Part shown: piece by piece, positions 47,101 to 55,362 of the stretch
Layout: every line of letters begins with the position of its first letter
Position numbering within the stretch: position 1 is the first letter of the stretch
From: Rheinheimera faecalis
GTDB lineage: Bacteria; Pseudomonadota; Gammaproteobacteria; Enterobacterales; Alteromonadaceae
Direction of reading: 5' to 3'
Length of the DNA stretch: 64,000 nucleotides
Assembly (NCBI RefSeq): GCF_021290965.1
Contig: NZ_JAJOYT010000005.1
Location: 310,001-374,000 of the forward strand
Notes under the pieces: generated by a model
Told to the model about the DNA's origin: nothing
The model's database searches: none
Seen by the model: the letters and a program-made list of their open reading frames with translations, nothing else
Position numbers and translations under genes: made by a program

Positions 47101-49398
47101 CAGATTTCCTTGATCAATGTACCCGAAGGGTCTGCACGCTTAGTGGTAGAAGTGTTAGAACATGTCAAAGGCCCGGGCTTTAACCCAATTATCGGTGACC
47201 TTAGTGGTTCACTCGCTATCCATATAGGTCGTGATTTTAATGGCAATGGCAAAGCTGATTTTGATGAAGAGTGGCTCTGTTCATCCACCACTCAAATTGA
47301 ACTGAACTATTGTAGTTTGACCAATCCGGATGCCGGTTCATATTGGGTATTATTGTCTAATACCAGTTTAAACATGTTTGACTGGACACGTGAGGAAGGC
47401 CCGGATCCATCTGGTTACTATGGTATCAAAGTTGAAGATCTGGTTGACAGCTATAAAGTGGCGACTGCTGTAGTGCCTGCGGGCGAAAACGGTTTACAGG
47501 CTAGCGGTCCTGCAGTGACCACTGGTAGCCCGGTGGATGTCGACTTAAGCTGGGAGCTGGATGATCTGGTTGAAGGCGATGTGGCTTATGCTGGTGTAGA
47601 TATTGGCAGCAGTGCAGCACCTGGCAACGTGGGCTTCATTCCACTGCGTTTAGAGCGTGGTATGGATGATGTGACTGTTCAGGTAAATGACACTGTTCGT
47701 GGTGGTGATGTCGTTGATGTGAAAATGCATATTGTGCAAAACAATAGTGGTGCAGATCGCGATTTCGACTTAACTGCTGTCATTCCGGCTGGTTTAACCT
47801 TGCTGCCGGATTCTGTGAAGGTGAGCACTGCGGAACAGAAGGCCAATCTGACGGTCGAGGGTAATACTATCCGGGTTGCTGGTGTACAACAGGACTCCAC
47901 CAACTGGATGCGTAACTACACTGTAACCAACAGCGAAACTGATGCCATGTGTCGTGTGCCGAACTACGGCAGCAATGGTGCTGGTTTTGTCGGTTTAGCT
48001 GAAAACTACGGTTTTGTGCCTGAAATTGGTGGTGCAGCCGGTGACTGGGCTGGTTCAGGATATTATGACGATGATTGGAACTGGATTTACTCCAATCCGT
48101 TTGAAATCCAATTAGCTAACTATTGGGGTGAAGACGGCAGAATGAATCTGTTCCATAACGAAGATTATATGACCTATGATCGCTTCGTTGTATCACCACA
48201 GGGTTTTGTCAGCTTTGGTCCTGCATGGAATCAGGGACAACATTTGATCCACCAGAAGTTTCCGTACTTGATGAGCCCGTACGGACCTTTCATCGCGCCA
48301 TTCTGGCGTGGTCAACCTGATTATAATAACGCAGGTTGGTCTACCCCTGTTGATGCCTTAGGTACGCCTTTAGAGCAAAATGTGCTCGAGCCTGCAAAAG
48401 GTTCAGGTATTGCTCTGGCCTATGCCGGTGATGAAATTATCATTGAATGGGTTAACGCCCGTACACAAGGTATGGATCTTTCCGGTTGGAGCGGCGAAGT
48501 GACTCCAAGTGGCACTGAAGCTAACGATCGCTATACCTTTGACCTGATTCTGAACAAAGCCTACCGTTACGGTTCAGGCGAATTCGAAATCGTTATGGCG
48601 TACGGTGATATGGACTTTGCCGGTACAGGTGACTTTGGTTCCATTGGTTTACATGGCAACTATGGTCCATTGGATATCTTCGGTTATCCTTATGGCCAGG
48701 AAACAGGTATCAGTGCTGCGTTTAATGGCTTAACTGATGTGGTGAAGCGCAATATGGTGATCTGTTATGACTATACCGGACCAGAAGCAACACAATTTGA
48801 CTTGAGTTTCCAGGTGCGGGTTGCTGAAACAGCAGCAGGACAGACGCTTAAGCTAGGAGTTACCAGTGATGTAAGCGGCATGGGCCAGCAGATTATTGAC
48901 AAAAATATCGAGGTTGCCGGCAATATCACAATGCCAGGCTTCAATAATGTGACTGTGAATGAAAATGGCTCCTTTGATATCCAGGTTGTTTACGCTGACA
49001 TTGACGCCAATCCGAACACTGTCAGTGTCACTGGTGATCACATAAAAGCTGTGGTCAGTGCTCATGAAGTGGGGGCAAAAGTAACTATTACGCCTGATGC
49101 AAACTGGCACGGTGAAACTATGGTGACGGTCAAAGCAGCGGACAGCATCAACCCAACTGATGCTGCTGTGCAGAGCTTCGTGTTAACCGTTGTATCTGAT
49201 GGTATCGAGTTGGGTTGTACAGACAGTGGAGCCACTAACTTTAACCCTGCGGCAACCAAGAGTGATGGCAGTTGTAAATTTCCGGCTGCTGTGACTCCGC
49301 CATCTCCAGCATCTTCAAGCGGTGGTTCAATGGGTTGGTTTGTGTTGTTGTTATTACCCTTAGTCTATACACGCCGGATCTTCGCGCTTAGGAAATAA
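44152..49398 (+). CDS. secreted S8 (subtilisin-like) protease with PA domain and GlyGly-CTERM tail
   Basis: 1748 residues, GTG start with GGAGGAAG directly upstream. Signal peptide to about 26, Gln-rich linker, inhibitor I9-like prodomain (about 80-220), then the S8 domain with Asp258 (DTGIN), His329 (GHGSHVAG) and Ser692 (GTSMASP). A protease-associated insert lies at about 515-640 (ARVAKAHNVLAGGAGGFILY). Beta-sandwich and DUF11-like repeats follow, then a cadherin-like segment, a GCTDSGATNFNPAA motif, and the C-terminal GGSMGWFVLLLLPLVYTRR, a GlyGly-CTERM signal: Gly/Ser stretch, hydrophobic helix, basic end. Such proteins leave by type II secretion and are processed by rhombosortase. Followed by a terminator. 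Confidence 0.9.
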   Translation: MKLKSVSLAMLSALYGVGVALSAQAAPANANTIKLQQIKPTQTKKQNVGHQPQQQGNVTRSMPSGKNQQIQPASGKAKFIAEPQRTGEDVYIVRLRDLPVAVYDGRVEGYAATAKGAIKQELEVKSGSLKANAAKGRRAAEVSSAAVETLANDRAQSYRSYLTQKQDAVLQLARSQGISGKTSARFTTAVNGFSMKMTQEQAKKLASLPSVEFVERSTMQKILTDRGPGFIGADQVWSGNTVSAIPQKGEGVVVGIIDTGINTDHVAFADVGGDGYDHTNPLGEGVYLGDCATDKLVCNDKLIGVYTWPVITDSYNGNGSATGEDYQGHGSHVAGTAAGNYVEDVPLLSPSSGNGDGDPMGHTFESTSGVAPHANIISYQVCLLDGCPTEAVLSAYEQAIEDGVDIINFSIGGAERFPWSDATELAMLAAREAGILVATAAGNSGGDADNTFFGSLGHSSPWAMVVAASTHDRVLDVTKNLISFSGGSSTPYVSIDPDAEWPDDIAGFSTGSIVDGKAVLAADFGDEKCENAFAPDTFTPDQIVICKRGTNARVAKAHNVLAGGAGGFILYNEDWYQGITDVEMQIMDDTFPLPGIHVSYNTGQNIINWLNDGGADHKISITGGLVARTIDPAAGDILADFSSLGPSTTYKHHLAPNIAAPGVNIYAPYADEHPLHPNAALSQDWAMLSGTSMASPHIAGVMALVRQAHPDWTAAEVQSAMEMTASQTVRRDVDPEYLPEGHPASQHRAGAGRVDAKAAIDAGLIMNETVANFKLANPTTGGDVRQLNLPQLVNSNCRAGVCSWVRTVTATRDGNWTLSSDTWVYDRWTNTFDGEINMHNARMEFFPASFSLKAGESQNIVIKADIADIQAQYNSLLAGTGNTIEGLELWTNVNLIASDAAIPASHWPVSVNFDRLGLPEAVNLTVHRDNGGYRIADLPLAASKDVVYRGHGPVKADTFELTLPQDNNHQPIYSDGDYEQGNNQISLINVPEGSARLVVEVLEHVKGPGFNPIIGDLSGSLAIHIGRDFNGNGKADFDEEWLCSSTTQIELNYCSLTNPDAGSYWVLLSNTSLNMFDWTREEGPDPSGYYGIKVEDLVDSYKVATAVVPAGENGLQASGPAVTTGSPVDVDLSWELDDLVEGDVAYAGVDIGSSAAPGNVGFIPLRLERGMDDVTVQVNDTVRGGDVVDVKMHIVQNNSGADRDFDLTAVIPAGLTLLPDSVKVSTAEQKANLTVEGNTIRVAGVQQDSTNWMRNYTVTNSETDAMCRVPNYGSNGAGFVGLAENYGFVPEIGGAAGDWAGSGYYDDDWNWIYSNPFEIQLANYWGEDGRMNLFHNEDYMTYDRFVVSPQGFVSFGPAWNQGQHLIHQKFPYLMSPYGPFIAPFWRGQPDYNNAGWSTPVDALGTPLEQNVLEPAKGSGIALAYAGDEIIIEWVNARTQGMDLSGWSGEVTPSGTEANDRYTFDLILNKAYRYGSGEFEIVMAYGDMDFAGTGDFGSIGLHGNYGPLDIFGYPYGQETGISAAFNGLTDVVKRNMVICYDYTGPEATQFDLSFQVRVAETAAGQTLKLGVTSDVSGMGQQIIDKNIEVAGNITMPGFNNVTVNENGSFDIQVVYADIDANPNTVSVTGDHIKAVVSAHEVGAKVTITPDANWHGETMVTVKAADSINPTDAAVQSFVLTVVSDGIELGCTDSGATNFNPAATKSDGSCKFPAAVTPPSPASSSGGSMGWFVLLLLPLVYTRRIFALRK

Positions 49399-49445
49399 CT
49401 GGGTAATAGTGGCAATTAGCAAGGACGCTATTGTCACGCCTTACT

Positions 49446-49470
49446 CAAAGCCCTGCAAAGCAGGGCTTTG
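49446..49470 (+). terminator. rho-independent terminator of the protease gene
   Basis: Perfect 11-bp stem (CAAAGCCCTGC / GCAGGGCTTTG) with a 3-base loop followed by TTTT on the plus strand, 48 bp after the protease stop. There is no T-run on the minus strand, so it should act only for the protease. Confidence 0.88.
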
Positions 49471-49502
49471 TTTTACCTCAAGCATAAATTCTGTTTGAAC
49501 TG

Positions 49503-50813
49503 CTATTTTTTCAGCTTATGGCCTTTGATGGCATAAAACAAAATCATGCCGTAACAAGGCAGCAGTAGCCAGTAAGCGTTTTGGTTACCTTGTTGTTCTG
49601 CCAGATAGCCATAAGCCAACGGAATAAGTGCCCCACCTGCTATGCCCATAATCAGCAAGGCAGAAGCTGTAGCTGTCAGTTTGCCTAAACCGTCCAGCGC
49701 CAAAGGCCAGATGGCTGGCCAGACTAACGCATTGGCTAAGCCTAATAATGCCAGATACAACACAGGGTCAGGCACTGCCGGAATTCCGAGCCAGCCTAAC
49801 AAACTGTCTGCAACAACAAAGGAGTTGGCATCAGACAGCAACACTCCTGCTGTAAATAACATACCAGAGAGGGCTGAAGCCACTAAAGCCTGTTGCTGAC
49901 TCAGCCAATTGGGTATGAGTACAATGCCCAGCAGATAACCCAGTACCATAAAGGCCATAGTGTAGGAGGTTAAACTGCCAAAATGTGCAAGTCCTAAGCC
50001 TTGGCCAAACAAACCTATAGTATCGCCAGCTATCACTTCTACACCCACATAACAAAACAAGGTCAGAGTGCCCAGCAGTACCTGAGGGTATTTCAGCACG
50101 GCTCGCCAGTCGGTGTTTTTATCTGTTGGGTCATTTAACTCCAGCTCTGGCAGGGGTGAGAAATACACAAAAGCCATCAGACCAATCAGCACTAAAGCCA
50201 TCAATACATATGGCTGTACCAGACGAGCTGATAATTCAGAGAGCATGGCCGTTTTTTCGGCTTGAGTTAATAAGGCTAAAGCTGAATCGCTGTAGGCATC
50301 CATCCCGGTTAAAATCCAGGCGCTGAATAACAAAGGCACGACAAAACCAGCGCCTTTATTCACTATGCCCATCAGACTAATACGCATAGCTGCACTTTCG
50401 CGTGGGCCAATACACACAATGTAAGGGTTGGTGGCGGTTTGCAGCAGCGTCAGGCCTGTACCGAGCACAAACAAGGCCAGTAAAAACAGCTCAAAAGTAG
50501 CGCTGAAAGCTGCCGGAATAAAAAGTAAAGCGCCAGCCGCCATTACGGCCAGACCTATAATCATGCCCTGTTTATAACCAAAGCGGGTTAATACAGCCGA
50601 AGTGGGTAAGGCCATCACAAAGTAGGCAATATAAAATACAAAAGTGACAAGCAGGGCCTGAAACTCATTGAGTTGACAGGCAATTTTTAGAAAAGGGATC
50701 AAGGCTCCATTCAGCCAGGTCACAAAACCAAATACAAAAAAGAGTATACCTATCAGTATCATAGGCAATAGGCTGCTGTGCCGCGTCTGTGACGCAGCAT
50801 TAAAGTTGCTCAT
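49503..50813 (-). CDS. MFS amino-sugar permease (FucP/NagP type), probable GalNAc importer
   Basis: 436 residues, 12 predicted membrane helices, FucP-family motifs (FFVFGFVTWLNGALIPFLKIA, ALPTSAVLTRFGYKQGM, LLQTATNPYIVCIGP). Proton-linked sugar symporters of this type import GlcNAc (NagP) or, in aga loci, GalNAc (named AgaP in Shewanella). The surrounding GalNAc enzymes favour GalNAc. It is the last gene of a seven-gene minus-strand operon, 42 bp after the deacetylase gene, and replaces the PTS transporter of E. coli aga. Substrate is inferred from context. Confidence 0.8.
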   Translation of the reverse strand: MSNFNAASQTRHSSLLPMILIGILFFVFGFVTWLNGALIPFLKIACQLNEFQALLVTFVFYIAYFVMALPTSAVLTRFGYKQGMIIGLAVMAAGALLFIPAAFSATFELFLLALFVLGTGLTLLQTATNPYIVCIGPRESAAMRISLMGIVNKGAGFVVPLLFSAWILTGMDAYSDSALALLTQAEKTAMLSELSARLVQPYVLMALVLIGLMAFVYFSPLPELELNDPTDKNTDWRAVLKYPQVLLGTLTLFCYVGVEVIAGDTIGLFGQGLGLAHFGSLTSYTMAFMVLGYLLGIVLIPNWLSQQQALVASALSGMLFTAGVLLSDANSFVVADSLLGWLGIPAVPDPVLYLALLGLANALVWPAIWPLALDGLGKLTATASALLIMGIAGGALIPLAYGYLAEQQGNQNAYWLLLPCYGMILFYAIKGHKLKK

Positions 50814-50855
50814 ATAGTTCCCCGTTTTTATTGTCGTTTTATTGTTATTCGCCGC

Positions 50856-51995
50856 TCAGGCAGTTTTGCCCGCTATCCAGCTTTGTTGAATTTTATAGTT
50901 CTTATCCATCCAGATTAAATCGGCCTGAGCGCCGACCTGGATCCGGCCTCTGATCCGGCTTTGGCCAATAAAATCTGCTGCTGTTGCTGTCGCCATTTCA
51001 ATAGCTGTAGCCAATTCAAGCTGCAGTTGCTCTGTAGCAAAACGCACAGCACTGGCCATATCCAATACTGAACCTGCTAAAGAACCTTCAGCATTGGTCA
51101 GTTTTAAACCTTGTCGGGTGACTTTGCCGTCAAAAAACTCAAACTCTTTTTGATCTGTGCCTACAGGTGACATAGCGTCAGTGACCAGTACTAAACGTGC
51201 TGCCCCTTTGGCCTGATAAGCCAGCCGTGCTGATAATGGGTGGACATGTTCGCCATCAAGAATAATGCCGCAATAAGCCCGTGGATCGGCAAGCGCAGTA
51301 CCCACCATACCTGGTTCACGGGAGGTTAAAGCAGACATGCCGTTATACAAATGGGTAAAACCTGTAGCTCCCGCATCTAAAGCGGCCAGCACTGTATCGC
51401 TGTCAGCATTGGAATGGCCTAAACAAACAATGACACCGGCATCACACAGCAAGCGGATTTGTTGTGGGCTAACGGCTTCTGGCGCTACTGTCAGCATACG
51501 GACCCCTAAATCTGTACGTTGGTACAACGCCAGTTCAGCCGTTGATAAAGAGCGTAAATAGTGGCTCGGGTGACAGCCTCTTTTGGCATGCGACAAATGA
51601 GGGCCTTCAAAGTGAATACCAATAATACCGGGCTCGTTGCGGGCTAAAGCCGCCGCCACTGCATCAGCAGCTTGTTGCATGTTATGAATATTGTCAGTGA
51701 TCACTGTAGGTAACATGGCTGTAGTGCCAAAAGCGCGGTGGGCCGACATCATCAGCCGTAAGGCTTCCACTGTCGGCTGCTGGTTAAACAAGATACCTCC
51801 GCCACCATTAACTTGCGTATCAATGAAGCCTGGTAACAACATACCGTCAGACAGCTCCAGCACAGCTATTCCGGCTTCTGCTTTGCTGCTGATCTGTTGA
51901 ATCATTCCGTTGGCAATCAGCAGGTACTGTTGCTGTTGCCAGCGGCCATCAATCAGCGCTTTGTTGGCATGTAAATAAAAAGCCTCAGAATTCAT
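50856..51995 (-). CDS. agaA: N-acetylgalactosamine-6-phosphate deacetylase (AgaA/NagA family)
   Basis: 379 residues of the amidohydrolase NagA family. Metal and substrate elements: DTQVNGGGGI near 58, HFEGPHLSHAKRGCHP (metal Glu), GHSNADSD and FTHLYNGMS (metal His), HVHP, and VTDAMSPVGT with the catalytic Asp. It removes the acetyl group from GalNAc-6-phosphate (or GlcNAc-6-P). The GalN-specific use is concluded from neighbours AgaS and the GH109 enzyme; sequence alone could also fit nagA. Its start overlaps the kinase stop by 11 bp. Confidence 0.83.
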   Translation of the reverse strand: MNSEAFYLHANKALIDGRWQQQQYLLIANGMIQQISSKAEAGIAVLELSDGMLLPGFIDTQVNGGGGILFNQQPTVEALRLMMSAHRAFGTTAMLPTVITDNIHNMQQAADAVAAALARNEPGIIGIHFEGPHLSHAKRGCHPSHYLRSLSTAELALYQRTDLGVRMLTVAPEAVSPQQIRLLCDAGVIVCLGHSNADSDTVLAALDAGATGFTHLYNGMSALTSREPGMVGTALADPRAYCGIILDGEHVHPLSARLAYQAKGAARLVLVTDAMSPVGTDQKEFEFFDGKVTRQGLKLTNAEGSLAGSVLDMASAVRFATEQLQLELATAIEMATATAADFIGQSRIRGRIQVGAQADLIWMDKNYKIQQSWIAGKTA

Positions 51996-52914
51996 AGCTT
52001 TGTCCTTCAGTTAAGGCTTTACCCAATAAAGCAGCTCCTCGTACACCACTGGCCGCGCCCCATTGAGCCTTTGTAAATTCAGGTACTGTAGCGCCTGCAA
52101 ACAAATGAGCTGTTGTCGCCTCTGGCAAAGCAGCACTAATTTCCGGGATATCGGATAAACCGCCACCCAAAACAATAAGATCCGGATTTAAGCTCAGGAT
52201 CTGATTGGCCATCACAGACCCCAGGGCGCTGATATAAGCTTCAAAAGTGCGAACTGCAGCGGGTATTCCGGCGCGGTAATCAGCGAGCCATTGGTAAGTA
52301 TCGGTGCTCTGCCGGCCGCTAAAATGCTGATACAAACGTGCTAAGCCAGTGCCTGAGATATAAGGTTCGTTGCAACCTGTTAAGCCACAACCACAGTTGA
52401 ACAAAGGCAAATTAAACTGTTGTACCACTGCCGCTGCCAGGCCCTGATGGCCATATTCGCCAGCCAGAGCAGAAGCGCCCTGATACAATTTGCCATTCAG
52501 ACAAAAACCACCGCCAGCGCCCGTGCCCAAAATAAAACCCAGTACTTTTTTGTGCTGTTGACCAGCCCCCAGTACGGCTTCAGATAAAGCAAAGCAGCGG
52601 CAGTCATTGCCTATAGCCACAGGGCGTTTTAACAAAGTGGTTAAATCTTTGGCGACGCTTTGATTGGTTAAGCAAGGCACATTGCTGGATAATACTGTGC
52701 CGTCGTGCCGGATCACGCCGGGCAAGGCTATGCCCAGAGTGCCAGAATTCTCACAGAGTGCATCGGCTCGTTGGATTTGCTCCAGCACTGTCTGCAAAAA
52801 CTCGTCATAACTTTGTTGTGGCGTGGGGACTCGCCAGCTGTGCTCTAACTCAAAGCCTGTAGTGAGCACCGCCAGTTCTATTTTTGTACCGCCTATATCC
52901 AGCCCGTACCACAT
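51985..52914 (-). CDS. agaK: ROK family N-acetylgalactosamine kinase (AgaK-like)
   Basis: 309 residues. ATP site DIGGTKIELAVL at the N-terminus, the ROK loop LGTGAGGGFCLNG, the HxxL...CGCGLTGCNEPYISGTGL zinc finger and the GGGLSDIPE adenosine site are intact. It resembles NagK and phosphorylates an N-acetylhexosamine on O6; in this cluster GalNAc is the likely substrate, needed because import by the MFS permease gives unphosphorylated sugar. Overlaps agaA by 11 bp; 3 bp after agaS. Confidence 0.82.
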   Translation of the reverse strand: MWYGLDIGGTKIELAVLTTGFELEHSWRVPTPQQSYDEFLQTVLEQIQRADALCENSGTLGIALPGVIRHDGTVLSSNVPCLTNQSVAKDLTTLLKRPVAIGNDCRCFALSEAVLGAGQQHKKVLGFILGTGAGGGFCLNGKLYQGASALAGEYGHQGLAAAVVQQFNLPLFNCGCGLTGCNEPYISGTGLARLYQHFSGRQSTDTYQWLADYRAGIPAAVRTFEAYISALGSVMANQILSLNPDLIVLGGGLSDIPEISAALPEATTAHLFAGATVPEFTKAQWGAASGVRGAALLGKALTEGQSYEF

Positions 52915-52917
52915 GGC

Positions 52918-54060
52918 TTAGCCTTTGAACTGATACAAAGTGACACCTTGCACCACACGGTTGACCTGACCGCCAGGGCAAGGGTTATCCGGTGATACCT
53001 TGAGTTGCAGTGCTTTGTAAAAAGCCAAAGCCTGACACCAGATAATAAAAGGCAAGGTCAGCCAGACATCCGGCAAAGTACTGCTTCCAGCCAACAGAGT
53101 TTCGGACAATACAGCACAATCCAACGCCAGATCATCCCGTTGCAGTTCAGCCAGCAGATCCTGATCGTACAAACTGCTGTAGGGATCTGAGCTTTGCAGT
53201 AACAAAATTTGTGTCTCGCTGTTGATCAGCGACTTAGGGCCATGACGAAATCCTAATGGGCTCTCAAAGCTACTGATCACTTGTCCTGCGGTGAGTTCCA
53301 GATACTTGAGTGCTGCTTCCTGCGCTATGGCTTTGAGTGGGCCACTGCCTAAAAACACCATACGCTGGCAGGGTTGTTCGGCCTGAGTTTTGATCTCTGC
53401 TAATTTGTGTTGCAGCACCTTTTCTGCCAGTGAACAAGCCTGTTCAAAAGCACTGTGCTCTTTTGCAAAGGTTAATAAAGTCGCCAGATACATAGAGCTG
53501 AAGCTGCTGGTCATGGCAAAACTTTGATCATGACTTTGTTCAGGTAACTGATACACAGCACTGCGGTCAGAATGGCGTTTCGCGTAAGACGCCAGTTTGC
53601 CTTCTGCATTGCAGGTGATCATTAAGTGCTGCACCTGTGGCAGCAACTGATCGGCCAGTTCAACAGCTGCAACACTTTCAGGGCTATTGCCGGAACGGCC
53701 ATAAGACACCAATAAAGTGGGCAGTCGCGCATCTAAATACAAAGATGGATGGCTGACTAAATCTGTGGTGCTGATGGCTTCCACTTTTTGTGTGGCAAAA
53801 GGCAGCTGTTGTTGCACAAAAGCTGCCAAAGCTGCGCCTATATAAGCCGAAGTACCAGCGCCAGTTAAGATAATACGTAAATCAGCTTTGGCCAGCAGAG
53901 GCTGCAGAAAATCCTGTAACTCTCTCTGTTTTTGCTGGTGCTCTTGCTTTACCTGCCGCCATAAGTCAGGTTGCTGCTGAATTTCACGGGCTGTCCAGTA
54001 GCCACCGGCTTGTTCCAGTTCAGTAGTACACAACTGTAAAAATAAATCCTGCATTGACAT
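52918..54060 (-). CDS. agaS: galactosamine-6-phosphate deaminase/isomerase AgaS (SIS domain)
   Basis: 380 residues from ATG 54060 with AGGAGT upstream; a longer 5' reading overlaps agaZ and is rejected. Two SIS domains: ILTGAGTSAYIGAALAAF and VSYGRSGNSPESVAAVE in the first, FLGSGPLKAIAQEAALKYLELTAG and ESPLGFRHGPKSLIN in the second. It converts galactosamine-6-phosphate to tagatose-6-phosphate and ammonia. AgaS differs from GlmS and AgaI by its two SIS domains without a glutaminase part. Good marker that this is a GalNAc, not GlcNAc, pathway. Confidence 0.87.
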   Translation of the reverse strand: MSMQDLFLQLCTTELEQAGGYWTAREIQQQPDLWRQVKQEHQQKQRELQDFLQPLLAKADLRIILTGAGTSAYIGAALAAFVQQQLPFATQKVEAISTTDLVSHPSLYLDARLPTLLVSYGRSGNSPESVAAVELADQLLPQVQHLMITCNAEGKLASYAKRHSDRSAVYQLPEQSHDQSFAMTSSFSSMYLATLLTFAKEHSAFEQACSLAEKVLQHKLAEIKTQAEQPCQRMVFLGSGPLKAIAQEAALKYLELTAGQVISSFESPLGFRHGPKSLINSETQILLLQSSDPYSSLYDQDLLAELQRDDLALDCAVLSETLLAGSSTLPDVWLTLPFIIWCQALAFYKALQLKVSPDNPCPGGQVNRVVQGVTLYQFKG

Positions 54061-54088
54061 TAAATACTCCTGATTGTCGCAGCCACAA

Positions 54089-55360
54089 TTACTTGGCGGA
54101 TAAAGCACAGGCTTTGGCGTATGCAGCCAGCACCTGATCAATATGGTGGATCACAAGATCTTCAGCTTTGTTGGCTACAGTGCCACGCAATACAGCCTGA
54201 TAAGAGGCAGGTAAAAACTGACTCAACAGCGGTAAAGGCAAAGGGGCTGATAAATTACGGAATAAGGTTTCTATCGACTGCTGCAATTCGGTTTCAGGCC
54301 AATAATAACGTACACGGTCGCTAAAGCTGTACAGCAGTTGCCACTGCTCAGTAGCGTCTGTGTAGAACTTTTGCCAGTAGCCTGGTTTGTCCTGCATCTG
54401 TGCCTTACAACGGGCGCGAAGCTGTGAACTTTGTTGAGCAGATACCAGTTCATCTTCAATAAAACTCAAAGCAAATAAAGCTTCCCGCAGAGCAAAGGTC
54501 AGGCCTGGTCCTACTTTTAAAATCGCAAAGTGACCTTGTACTAAGGCTGCCAGCTGTTCCGGCAACTGATAGTCAGTGGAATGGGCTTCATAGACCAAGC
54601 CTTGTTGGGTCTGAATATAAGCACTTAAGGCCTGACTGGCAGGTGCATCAAATAAATGTACCTTGCTGTTATCAAACTCAACACCGGGTTGTACCACTAA
54701 AGCTATGACTTTTTGCCAGACCTCATCTCCCAGTCCTGCCGCTGCAAAAGCAGCTTTATGAGTGGCTAGCGTATATTGCACTGCCTGAACCGGGGTTGGA
54801 GCTAATTCATGTTCCAGTTCAGTCACGCCACCTGGTGCCGGTACTTCAGTACCTATCACATAACATAACTGCTGATGAGGCTGACGATGCTGTTCGGCTA
54901 CTTTGCATAAACGCGCAGCCCGTGTCGCTATCACTTCATCCGACAAAGCGGCAGGGTCGTCAGCACAGGCCATGCTGGTATCCAGATGAATTTTGCTAAA
55001 GCCCGCCTGCACAAAAACTGCAATCAGTTGCTCTGCCTTTTGCATTGCCTGCTCAGCTGGTTCTTTACACCAGACCACAGGGCCTAAATGGTCACCACCA
55101 AAAATCAGCTGATGCTGTTGCACCCCTTCAGCTTCCGCCAGTTGCCTGACATAGCCAATAAAATCGGCGGGTGACATGCCGGTGTAGCCACCAAACTGAT
55201 TTACCTGATTGGCCGTGGCTTCGATCAGTAACACCGACTGATCGGCTTTAGCACGGCGCAAGGCCGCGGTTAATACCAAAGGCTGAGCAGAACAGACCGA
55301 ATAAATACCACTCCCCAATCCTTGTTTATTCTGCTGCAAAATCTGCGTTAAGCTGCTCAT
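54089..55360 (-). CDS. agaZ: tagatose-bisphosphate aldolase non-catalytic-type subunit (AgaZ/GatZ/KbaZ family)
   Basis: 423 residues, the GatZ/KbaZ family length. Hallmarks are GIYSVCSAQPLVLTAALRRA, LIEATANQVNQFGGYTGM, FGGDHLGPVVW, HLDTSMACADDP, YVIGTEVPAPGG and VGPGLTFALREALFAL. In E. coli GatZ/KbaZ supports the class II aldolase GatY/KbaY; in aga loci without PTS a role as tagatose-6-phosphate kinase has been suggested. No GatY/KbaY-type aldolase is in this window, so either the partner is elsewhere or the protein has the other role. 2 bp after the GH109 gene, 28 bp before agaS. Confidence 0.85.
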   Translation of the reverse strand: MSSLTQILQQNKQGLGSGIYSVCSAQPLVLTAALRRAKADQSVLLIEATANQVNQFGGYTGMSPADFIGYVRQLAEAEGVQQHQLIFGGDHLGPVVWCKEPAEQAMQKAEQLIAVFVQAGFSKIHLDTSMACADDPAALSDEVIATRAARLCKVAEQHRQPHQQLCYVIGTEVPAPGGVTELEHELAPTPVQAVQYTLATHKAAFAAAGLGDEVWQKVIALVVQPGVEFDNSKVHLFDAPASQALSAYIQTQQGLVYEAHSTDYQLPEQLAALVQGHFAILKVGPGLTFALREALFALSFIEDELVSAQQSSQLRARCKAQMQDKPGYWQKFYTDATEQWQLLYSFSDRVRYYWPETELQQSIETLFRNLSAPLPLPLLSQFLPASYQAVLRGTVANKAEDLVIHHIDQVLAAYAKACALSAK

Positions 55361-55362
55361 AG

